NCBI GenBank assembly: GCA_963921825.1
Contig: OY997588.1
Coordinates: 60,768,803-60,832,802 of the forward strand
DNA: 64,000 nt
Reading direction: 5' to 3'
From: Erodium maritimum
Taxonomy: Eukaryota > Streptophyta > Magnoliopsida > Geraniales > Geraniaceae
The translations under genes were made by a program, and so were the position numbers. The notes beneath the pieces were generated by a model. It was not told where the DNA came from. It did not search any database and saw only the letters and a list, made by a program, of their open reading frames with translations. Every line of letters starts with the position of its first letter. Within the stretch, counting starts at the first letter, position 1. Below are positions 34,386 through 43,740 of this stretch, piece after piece.

Positions 34386-35660
34386 GTCATCCCCACTCAT
34401 CAGTAGGACGCCACCACTGAGCTTTCGACCATCCGCGGCGACGAGGGACGAGACCAGATTCACAACGAATCAAAGATTCAAACTATCAATAAACGCTTCC
34501 CACGCTAAATCTGAAACAACCCGCCTGAGGACCATCACGAACGGGCCCTAAGAAAGAATATCAATTCTGCTTCCAACACCACACCACCAGCCGAAGACTG
34601 ACCCCTCCATGACTTGGGGATCCGAGACTGGAACTCGATCTGAGCGTTTCGATATCAAAACTAGTAAACCGTCGTCGGCCAACACCAAGCGAGGATCCGA
34701 ATGGAAAGGCCTGTAATAATATCGAGCATGAGCGAAACCAAACCTGAAAATAGCCCAAAACCAGTTTTGACCGGTAAGCAGATCTCGTATGCCAGCTTTG
34801 AATCCCCCAATCACAAGTTCCGGGAAGTAGAAAAGGCCAGAGGAGGAACTCAAAGCAGCACGACAAACAGAAAAGCTCCGACGAGGATGGAGGTGAAGCA
34901 AGTATCCATAGAGCTAACCGACGAGCTCCACAACAGCACCACCATAATCGAATCTCGCCAGCCACCAAAGCTTTCCGGCGAGATGGGTCTCCCCCAAACC
35001 CGAAGGTCGCGAGATCCGCAGCCGGACTCTAGCAAAGTCAACTCACTCTCGGCCGCAGATCTGGTGCATAGATCCGATGAGGAAGACAGGACGAGCTCCG
35101 ACAATGGCACGAGGCCGAGCTCCCGCAACGACGAGGCGACCTCACATCACTTGAACCTGATCTTACTGACGAAAGCACGACAAGCACCGGCACGAACTCC
35201 TCCAACAAGGACTGACGTCAGCTCCTCCCACGCTACCGCGACTTCCACCATACCCGAGCTCCTCGGCATGGCCAGACCTTGCTCCGAGGATCCGGGAGCT
35301 GCTACGAAAACCTAGAAGAACGCCCTCACCATCGTGACTTCCACCAAGCCGAACCCAACGATAGAAATCCAGGGAGAGACAAGGAGATCAGACGGCCAAC
35401 CAAGAAACCCCTAGCCGATAACCCACAAAAGGAAAATATATTTAGAATTTCAGATCTTGCATCGCGAAGAGAAACGCAAGGAAGAGAGGGAGGGGAAGGG
35501 ATGAAAAGTGAAGGAGGGAGGAAGAAATAGCCACCATCGGTATCAACCATGGCCGGAGGCCACAACCTTCACCGGTGGGGGCTCAAAACGGGGCGGCGAC
35601 GTGAAGAGTAAGGCTAGGGTTTGAAAGTGAAACGAGAGAGAAAAGCTAATTTTCGATTTT
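34386..35660 (-). mobile_element. L1-like 5' region, minus strand
   Basis: It is GC-richer than its flanks. On the minus strand it starts near 35645 with 'tctctctcgtttcac' and 'aaccctagcc', the style of plant L1 5' leaders and of the unit ending near 24660. Frames at 34548-34968 are Trp/Phe/Ser-rich with no recognised domain. No tail or target duplication was found. A host gene fragment cannot be excluded. Confidence 0.3.
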
Positions 35661-36467
35661 ACTTTAGGCTGACTAGTTTGTTTACTGTTGGCACAAAAAT
35701 TTGACATGTTTTGTTTAGAGTCTACTTTCTACATGTTATCCCGTATCTAACTATAAACGGAGATATTTATAAAACTTCTCTTATAAAAAAAACAAAGGTG
35801 AAGCAAGTATGTTCATGGGAAACACCCCTTATTCAAGGAGGAGAGTTTGTTTCAAAAATGATTTGACTTTTTGACTTTCTAACACATATATGTGATAATG
35901 AAGATAAAATCTTTAAGAGGCTCGTTTTTATAATTTCCAGTACATATTATTACAATTGAATGAACTAGGCTATTTTTTACAGTAAACTCTCAACCAGCAT
36001 GCAAACCTAGGTTGACACTTTCATCCTCTTCCTCACTGTCTTTTGACATGAAAACAGGATAACCACAGATATTTTTACTAAAACTCTAGAATGTTCCACG
36101 AAAGAAGTTGCAAATTCAGAACTAAAGTTAAAACAAGCTCATAGAAATATGTGATACAAAGATAGTAGTAATTGATTGAAACAAACACCATTGCTTGTCC
36201 GTACAGTCGAATTCATGCTTCCACCATCACATTCTCAGCCCAAATTCGAGGATCCAACAAACTAAGATATTAGAATGTTGATGTGACTCTCCCACTAAAC
36301 TACACACATAGTTCCTAGGGTTTAGCTTAATTCATAAAGCTACCTTTGTGATTCTAATATGTAACACTTAACAACTAAAACTATATTAGTCTTTTAACTA
36401 TTTGAGTCAATTCATTTTTATGCTAAATTAACCAAATATTCTCCTAAATAACCCAACAGAAACAATT
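35661..36467. other. AT-rich spacer
   Basis: No gene, RNA gene or repeat recognised. Confidence 0.5.
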
Positions 36468-38203
36468 ATTCAAGTTGGTGAATATAGACCATAGGAATTA
36501 TACTATTCTACTCGCTGCTGTCGAGACCCCTCTATAACCCTAGCCATGGAGTTAGCATTTACTCCCGCCGCGTCCGCCGCTGACACCTTGTCGGCGTCTT
36601 TTCGTCGAGTCTCATCCTCCCCTGTCGCCATGCAGAGTTCCTCAGAGATCGCGCCGGCTACAGGATCTTCTGCCTCTCCCCCGAGCGTGATACTTATCTT
36701 CTCGGAAAACTCATCCTCTTCCTTCCCGTCATCCTCTCTGTCGCCGCTGCATCGCTCTCACTCGTCCTCTCCATCCTCGCCGCCCTCACCATGGGTGCCG
36801 CACCGTCGACGTTCGGGTCTGGAGCCGATACCCCTTCGGGATCGGTTGGGTAGGGTGACCTTCCCACCACGTCGTGGCTTTACGCGGGGGTGACCGTGGG
36901 AGCCTATCCCCGATACTAGTGGTCTTCCTCGTACTCCGCAGGCACGTCTCAAGGCTGTTGTGACCCATGACCTTGCTCTGGGTCGTCGAAGGATGCAAGG
37001 ACAGTCCGGTCATCGGGCGGGCTTTTGTCGATGTCCGGATCGCTCTAGGGTTTTGAGAGACTGGCCCGAGACTCCAATCGAATCGTCTAGATGGCTCTCT
37101 TCGACCACCTAGGTATATCGTTCGCATCGCGCCTATGTCCCGGCAAGGGGGTCTCGTCCCCCTGGATGGCCGTACTTTTCGGCTAGTGTTCGGGGGTAGG
37201 GCACAAGTGGCCGGCGGCGACCCCTTCTGGTAGAGCCCCTGGCGTACTATGACCCTGCATGGAATATCCAGACGGGTCTGGTGCGAAGGCCCGATGGTTT
37301 GGGAGCGCTTCGTTGGCTCATGAAGGAGGGCTGGTGGTAGGACCTCGGCCTTGGACAGGGCACCCGGGGCCGCGAGGCCATGACGTCAGCAAGAATGGCG
37401 GTGCGGAGTTGCTAGGTCTGGGGGTCATTCGACCACCTTTGTTCTTGGATCCTTTACCTACGTTTGGATTGTGTAGTGGATTGGGTGACGGTGTATCCAT
37501 GGAGTCGTTACCTAACCTGGGGCCTGGTCCTCTGTGGGCATTGGATCCCTTGGGGTGCTTTGTACACAAACATATCCGAGGGCCTTTGGCAAGGGACCAG
37601 CCAATGCATGCCCCACTGGCTATGATCCCGAGACCTGGTGGAGGTTTCGGGGGTAGAGGTCTTGCTGCAGTTCCAAGGCATACTACTGGGGTAGGCTGTC
37701 TGTACCAGCAGGCAATGGAGGATTGGGGAGGGGGGGGGGGGGTCAACGAGTAACAGGACAGGCGAGGGCTGAGTACCAGCCCTGCCGCCACACACGAGTC
37801 ACCAGGCAGGCCTGAGGGACATGAATGAGTCTCTGAGGGTGCCCTGTCAGCCCTTCTCCACTACCGATCACAGGTTCGGGTTTATCAACAAAGCAGAGCG
37901 TCGCCCTTGGGAGAACCAGCAGTATTCAGACCACCCCTTGAGCAGTGATCGTCAGTGGGTTTTAGTTTCGTTGTCTTTCAGTTTCTCGTTATTAGATTTT
38001 GGGTGTTTATTTCATTACTATTCTAGTTCATTATCTTTGGTTGTCAATTTTAGGTCGCCTCTATGGCATCTCAACACAACGTCCTAGACGTTACTGTAGT
38101 TACAGAGTTATTATGTTTGTCCCGATAGAGCTTACAAGCATGTACAGACTCTTTTAAAGGAATGAAAGTCACATTTACTATAAAAAAATTCAAGTTGGTG
38201 AAT
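36468..38203 (+). mobile_element. L1-derived non-autonomous insertion with a 16-bp target duplication
   Basis: The 16-bp word 'attcaagttggtgaat' flanks the unit (36468-36483 and 38188-38203) and an A7 tail precedes the right copy. This is the hallmark of target-primed insertion. The 5' leader has 'aaccctagcc' just before an ATG at 36546. This opens a Ser/Pro-rich 115-codon frame resembling L1 ORF1 N-termini. A disrupted region follows (37259-37753 is one frame), then a 3' untranslated region with 'aggaatgaaagtcacattta'. No reverse transcriptase or endonuclease motif was seen in 1.7 kb. Confidence 0.75.
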
Positions 38204-38807
38204 CATTTCGTTAGTTAGCAAGAACTCAAAAATGTTTTAACTTAATCAAATAAAAAATTGCCTATGTCATGTTCAGTGGCGGGTCTAGTTTTTTCATCAA
38301 GAGGAGGTACCGTTATTTTAATTAAAATTAACATAAGAATAATAATAAAAACATTAATTATCATATAATAAAATGATTAATATTAATTAAAAATGTAACG
38401 ATGAAATTTCATATTTTGAAAATGTTGTAAAGCATTTTTATCGTCGATACAATAAATAATATTTATCTCGACGTATATGATATTTATGGCCTCTTATTTG
38501 ATTTCTTCTCCTTCTTGGAAGAAATTGCGTATTCATATTTTCTTTTGAAATATATCTCCAGGACAGTAATAATTTTATAGCTAACTAAATTCAAATTGAC
38601 AATACTCTCAAACCTTAAACAATAACGAAACAAAACTCAAACTAATGATAGGCTTGAATCCAAAAAAGCCAAATTAAATAAGAAAATTTAAAAAATAAAA
38701 AATTTAGAAATGTAAGCGGTACAATTAACAAGTTAATAAAAAAAATATTGGGGGGGGGGGGGGGGTTAGGAACCTATTTATTTTATTTTATTTTGATCAT
38801 GGACAGT
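38204..38807. other. AT-rich spacer with a 16-base G run
   Basis: It contains 'agtggcgggtctag' at 38276, a word common at plant hAT-like termini, and a G16 run at 38750-38765. No partner terminus was established. Confidence 0.35.
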
Positions 38808-38922
38808 AAACTATGTTAACTACAAACACGGCAAAAAAAGCTCTCTTTTACCTCTTCGTGAGGTTCACTCTACCCGTTAGGGTTTACTGTCGCCGCCGTC
38901 GTCCCTCACGCCACCAACCACG

Positions 38923-39870
38923 TTGTCGTCCTTCTCATCCTCGTTATCTTCCCCACCGGTTCTCTCCTTCTCAGTTTGCACTCAACCATCTCCACCAGAG
39001 ATGGTTCTCCCAAGTTCACGCCGTCATCACGCTGGAGCACGCCCTAGGTCGCCATGGACGCCGGAGAATCCTCCCCGGCCTCGCCTCATCATACTCGGCC
39101 CGACCATGGCGTCCATGGCCATGTACCGCCGGGATGGGTGCCCCATGCAGGGAGAAGCACTGGAACCGCGCTGGTCGTACCCGCCGCTCTGGATCAGAGC
39201 ACCTCCGATGGAGCCGGACCGGTTTCTCGAAGCAAGCCACTGGAACCACCGTCTGCGACTGGGTTGGGATCAGACGGACCCTCAACAGGGCATCCATTAT
39301 CGGGGTCTGACCCCCATCCCCCCACCGGAGCGTCCCGTTCCATCGTCTTATCTGTGGACCCTCCCGTCGATTCGGATGCCATGGCCGCCGGCACAATCTA
39401 GGGGATATGCAAACCCTAGGGTGCATGCAAACCCTAGGGTGTATTCAAACCCGGGGAACCGTGGTACTCCATATAGGGTTTTGGGGCCAACTCCGTTGCT
39501 ATCAAAACGACATGGAGTGGTGTCAGCACGGCACAGGCCACATTCGCCGATCGGTGGGAGGGAGACTTCACCTAATCCCATGCTGTCTGGAAGGCCAAAG
39601 CCCCCGGTGAATCTCTATGCACTGAGCGACACACCTTTGATCCGTCGGGGGATTCTGAGATTCACACCTAGCATTAGACCCAGACCGAGGAAGATCAAGA
39701 CAGGACATAAGCCAGCGGCCCCGGTTGGACCAGATGAGATCTCGACGCTGCCAGACACTACAGGAAAGGAACATGAGAGGGTTTTAAGCCCGGGGGATAT
39801 AATCCCCCGTGGGATGAATGATTCCCCATGGCGGAAGTGGGGAGGACCGTCTGGGGCCTATACCCACTGA
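38923..39870 (+). CDS. 315-codon Pro/Arg-rich frame in the L1-derived unit (hypothetical)
   Basis: I do not recognise this protein. The frame is open throughout most of the insertion, Pro-, Arg- and Ser-rich, with a short internal repeat NPRVHANPRVYSNP (about residues 168-181). That repeat is encoded by tandem 'aaaccctagggtg' words. Its place after the leader matches LINE ORF1, but DUF4283, RRM and knuckle motifs are absent. It may be a chance frame in GC-rich sequence. The start was taken as the first ATG of the frame. Confidence 0.3.
   Translation: MSSFSSSLSSPPVLSFSVCTQPSPPEMVLPSSRRHHAGARPRSPWTPENPPRPRLIILGPTMASMAMYRRDGCPMQGEALEPRWSYPPLWIRAPPMEPDRFLEASHWNHRLRLGWDQTDPQQGIHYRGLTPIPPPERPVPSSYLWTLPSIRMPWPPAQSRGYANPRVHANPRVYSNPGNRGTPYRVLGPTPLLSKRHGVVSARHRPHSPIGGRETSPNPMLSGRPKPPVNLYALSDTPLIRRGILRFTPSIRPRPRKIKTGHKPAAPVGPDEISTLPDTTGKEHERVLSPGDIIPRGMNDSPWRKWGGPSGAYTH
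39409..39456 (+). repeat. Tandem telo-box-like words
   Basis: 'gcaaaccctagggtgcat' occurs as two direct near-palindromic copies (39409-39424 and 39426-39441) with a third decayed copy. Confidence 0.7.
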
Positions 39871-40676
39871 CCCGGGACAACTGCAGCCGGGAGGTCTCCG
39901 GGAATCCGCAATAAAGGCTAAGTTACAATCTATTTTCATTGCATTAGGTCGAATAATACTTTGGCTAGTTAGGTTTAGTTTTGTGGTCTATTTTTCGTTT
40001 GAAACGTTGGATCGAGGGACTCTTGAGTTTGGATCTGCGAAACAAAACAGACTATATGTATGGAACCATGTGCGCCTGACGGGCTACGGTCGATTGGGAC
40101 AGAAAGCTGGTATCCGGGACTGTTATGTCCCTCCTTGTAAGCATGATATGAAATCGTAATACAACTACTTCTTTCCCGTTTAAAAAAAAACTATGTTAAC
40201 TACGATACCTTAAGTATTGATCCCTGACTACTGTTAATAAAAATGAATGAAATATTCCATTGTTTTTAATCATGCGACCCATTTGACTATTATTGTAGAG
40301 AGTAAAATTACGATTTTATCCTAACTTATTTAAACCTTATGTATTCGGAAGGGTAAATGATTTTACTTTATGGCCTTATTTAACAGCATATATATATAAG
40401 GAAGCAATCAGGTGCGAACCCCTCTTAAAATGCGAACATGCGAACTCAACAACAACATGACACGTGTCGCGCTTAGAAATGCTCATCTTTTTTTTTCCCC
40501 ACCAAGTTTATTAATTTCATTTTTCCCGCTTCGTTTCAACTCCGATTTAATTTTTTTTGCACCAATATTCTTATTTTTTCAAGAGCTTTCTAACAAGTAG
40601 TGGATTGCATATATTTTGATGTGTTCTTGAATACGTGTATGGATGTGTGAATATGAGTGCGAAAAAGTGTGATGTG

Positions 40677-40888
40677 TTTTGCAAATTTAGTGTATATGGT
40701 TTGCGGATTTAGTGTATATGGTTTGCAGATTTATTGTATATGGTTTGCGGATTTAGTGTATATGGTTTGCGAATTTAGTGTGTTTTGCAAATTTAGTGTA
40801 TATGGTTTGTGGATTTAGTGTATATGGTTTGCGGATTTAGTGTATATGGTTTGCGAATTTAGTGTATATGGTTTGCGAATTTATTTTT
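40677..40888 (+). repeat. 22-bp tandem repeat, left arm
   Basis: The unit is 'tttgcggatttagtgtatatgg', ten copies. The fifth is cut short and followed by a variant starting 'tgttttgcaaattt'. Confidence 0.9.
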
Positions 40889-41309
40889 AGTTGACTACTA
40901 TTAGATCTTCACGTTTATTTCTGAAGACATATTGTTGAATTGCAATGGAATAGGCCCGTGGCATTGTTACTGTGTAATTAATATATCAACTAATAACCAA
41001 TATACATATTGCATGAAAATAAAATAGAACCAAACATAATTTCTTAATGCAAACACTGAAACTTATTGATAAACTTTCTTGTGCAAACAGTAATCAAAAT
41101 TGAGAGATAACTTACTCAATTATCAAGTACCAGAAATTGAAAAGTGAAGAAGCTCTTCATCATTCATGGAAGAACCAAATTCTGAATATGTAATACATTA
41201 TGTGGGTATGCATCAATTCACTTACATTCTCCATGGTTGATAATAATTGAACCCTTGTCACCCAAAGAAATACTTAACAGTATACAATATATAAAGCAAG
41301 CAAATTTAG

Positions 41310-41535
41310 TGTGAAAATTACACTAAATTCGCAAACCATATACACTAAATTCGCAAACCATATACACTAAATCCGCAAACCATATACACTAAATCCGCAA
41401 ACCATATACACTAAATTTGCAAAACACACTAAATTCGCAAACTATATACACTAAATCCGCAAACCATATACACTAAATCCGCAAACCATATACACTAAAT
41501 CCGCAAACCATATACACTAAATTTGCAAAACACAT
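41310..41535 (-). repeat. 22-bp tandem repeat, right arm (mirror of the left)
   Basis: The unit is the complement of the left one, ten copies. The cut-short unit and the 'ttttgcaaa' variant sit in the same positions counted from the outside. Confidence 0.9.
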
Positions 41536-41829
41536 CACACTTTTCGCACTCATATTCACACATCCACACACTTATTCAAAAAACATCAAAATATATGCAA
41601 TCCACTACTTGTTAGAAAGCTCTTGAAAAAATAAGAATATTGGCGCAAGAAAAAATGAAATCGGAGTTGAAACGAAACGGGAAAAATCGAATTAATAAAC
41701 TTGATTATAAAAAAAAGGGGGCATTTTCTGAGCGCGACACATGGCGCAATCTGTTTGAGTTCGCATGTTCGCACCGTAACTCATGGTTCGCACCTGATTG
41801 CTCTTCTATATATATATATATATTCAGAT

Positions 41830-42470
41830 AAAAATATTTCAAATATTGGGAAAATAATTATTATTTTTAAAAATCAAATACTTTAAGTTTCCTAAGATTA
41901 GTAATATTAATTTTATAATTAAAAAAATCAATTATTTTTAAAAAATTAATAAAATTAATTATATGTTCAAAATAATTAATAATAAGAATTTTAATAAGAA
42001 AATTCTAGAAATTAATAAAATTTAAAGAAATTTATTTTCTAGAAATTAATAACAATTTATGAGAAAAAAATTCTGAAAATGAATATAAAATTAACAATAA
42101 GAATTTAAAATTTTCGAAATTATTAAATACCAAAATAAACCGTTTCTGAAATTAATAAAATTTTAATTATATCACTGAGAATTGATTAGTAAAATTGAAT
42201 AAACAATAATAAAGGTTATGAAAAATAACTAACATTTATTTATAAAATAAATAAAAATATTAGAAAAAAGATAATAATAATTAAAAGGTTATGATTTTTT
42301 AATGTAAATTAAAAAAAATAAGAATTAATAAAGAATGAAAAATTATGAATCAGTTAAAAAATTAATGATGTTACTATTCATTAATAAAACATTAAGGAAT
42401 AAATCATGATTGGTAAAATAGTCTTTCAACTTATATAGATAAGTTAATTCAAATGAAAAAGGGCAAAATG
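41830..42470. other. Very AT-rich low-complexity DNA
   Basis: The stretch is dominated by 'aattaataaaatt' words on one strand. No gene. Confidence 0.7.
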
Positions 42471-42473
42471 GTC

Positions 42474-42864
42474 ATTACTGTTAGGATTTAAGATCGATTC
42501 TATGAACTTTGATGTGGAATTGAGACGAACGAATAACTCAGATTAATTCAACCAAATGCAATCCGTACTTCTATAAGACAAACGAGAAGATTTAATTAAG
42601 TATATCACATACTCGGTTCCATGCTTTCCTATTTTGCTCTTGAACCTTGAGTGTTTTTCTTCTCTCTCTCCTTTCTCCTTTTTAGTTCTTTGTAATGGTT
42701 TAGAGAGTGGTTTCTGTAACTTGTTCAATTAGGGAGAGAGAAGAGAATTATAACCCCCAATAACCAACTCATCCTTTAGGCTCAACCACCATAAAATTGG
42801 GCTTCGTTAATTGAATGGTTAATTAGTACATGAACCACTAATTCAGAAATTAATTAACAATTAC
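42474..42864 (+). mobile_element. 381-bp solo LTR with a 5-bp target duplication
   Basis: The LTR TGTTAGGATTT to TTAATTAACA (42479-42859) is flanked by attac on both sides (42474-42478 and 42860-42864). It has a pyrimidine-rich tract at 42655-42685. The parent family is not otherwise in the window. A copia-type or TRIM origin is likely. Confidence 0.8.
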
Positions 42865-42933
42865 ATGTTTTATTGTTAGTTTTTACTAATGGAAGTCCGT
42901 GTCCAATACTTTAGGTATCGTATTTAACATGGT

Positions 42934-43276
42934 TAATTACATTTAGCTACACCTAACTATCATCGTTTATCACTTAGCTACACCTAACCTTTTTTCGTCT
43001 AAGATAGACCATAACTTTCAAATTTTTACACTTTACTACAATCCGTTAGTTCTTACACTTTTTTTCGTCTAAGAGATACTCTAACTTTCAAAAAAGGTTG
43101 TTAACTGTAAATATTTGAAAGTTAGGGTATTTATCAGACGAAAGAAAAGTGTAAAAACTAATGGATTGTAGTACAATGTAAAACTTTGAAAGTTAGGGTA
43201 TCTCTCAGACGAAAAAAAGAAGTTAGGTGTAGCTAAGTGGTTATCGGTAATAGTTAGGTGTAGCTAAATGTAATTA
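42934..43276. mobile_element. 343-bp MITE with 27-bp terminal inverted repeats
   Basis: 'taattacatttagctacacc' and the next seven bases (42934-42960) are exactly complementary to 43250-43276. Inside, 'tttcgtctaagaga.ac' and 'aactttcaaa' words recur in inverted copies, so most of the element can fold on itself. The outermost TAATTA may include the target site. Confidence 0.85.
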
Positions 43277-43740
43277 CACTTATTTAACACTTTTAAACAA
43301 TAGGTAATTTACTGTTCGTGACCAAAATAAAAAGATAGGTTTCTACCTATTTTTAATAAAAATAACATTTTATGAAATAAAATAAAATAAAACATATTTT
43401 TTAAAAACAAATTGAGGGGGCACGTGTCCCTTTATATACATGACAAATCTACCACCGGTTAGTGACAATTGGTCACATCATTACTGATTAAGTATCATCT
43501 AATATTAATTAATAGGTTAATCAACTTAATTGACAAAATAATTTTTTTTATCAAACAAGTTTTATAGGTGCCAATTCCAAAAATTGATTTAGGGCAGCCT
43601 GAAAAAATAAACTCAAAAACAAAACATATCAGACTTATGTGCCAAAAAATTAGAAAACTTTGTGAGCCTAGATAAAAATCAATAGGGTCTAATTGACCAG
43701 GCCTAAAACACATGAACCGAAGGCCCACAAAAACTAAACC
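43277..43740. other. Spacer
   Basis: AT-rich, no gene. A short patch at 43415-43455 with 'gggggcacgtgtccc' resembles plant hAT-like termini. Confidence 0.4.

Larger units (their letters stand above)
38808..40203 (+). mobile_element. Second L1-derived insertion with a target duplication
   Basis: 'aaactatgttaactac' flanks it (38808-38823 and 40188-40203), with an A9 run before the right copy; the first three A residues could belong to the tail. The 1.36-kb body has a long open frame (38923-39870, 315 codons). This frame is Pro/Arg-rich, has no recognised domain and ends in GAYTH. A short 3' untranslated region follows. There is no reverse transcriptase. The layout is the same as in the 36468-38203 unit though the sequence is different. 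Confidence 0.75.
40400..41806. mobile_element. Foldback element with roughly 500-bp inverted arms
   Basis: The left arm starts 'gaagcaatcaggtgcgaac' and the right arm ends with its complement ('gttcgcacctgattgctcttc'). The pairing continues through about 270 bp of unique arm. It then runs through ten 22-bp repeats on each side, leaving a central unpaired segment (about 40890-41309). Both ends abut (TA)n, consistent with insertion into a TA-rich target. Long inverted arms suggest a MULE-type or Foldback element, but the superfamily is not established. No protein is encoded. Confidence 0.85.

Noticed and set aside
37259-37791. 164-codon and 157-codon overlapping frames on both strands as genes
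   Set aside because: They are mutual shadows in GC-rich DNA inside an insertion with target duplications. Gly/Pro-rich composition and a poly-G end argue against a real protein.
40400-41806. CRISPR-like array of 22-bp repeats
   Set aside because: The repeats are contiguous without unique spacers, mirrored in inverted arms, and in a plant genome.
38276-43455. One large hAT-like element between 'agtggcgggtctag' and the 'gggggcacgtgtccc' patch
   Set aside because: The two words do not form a clear inverted pair and no target duplication was seen. The interval contains several independent insertions.
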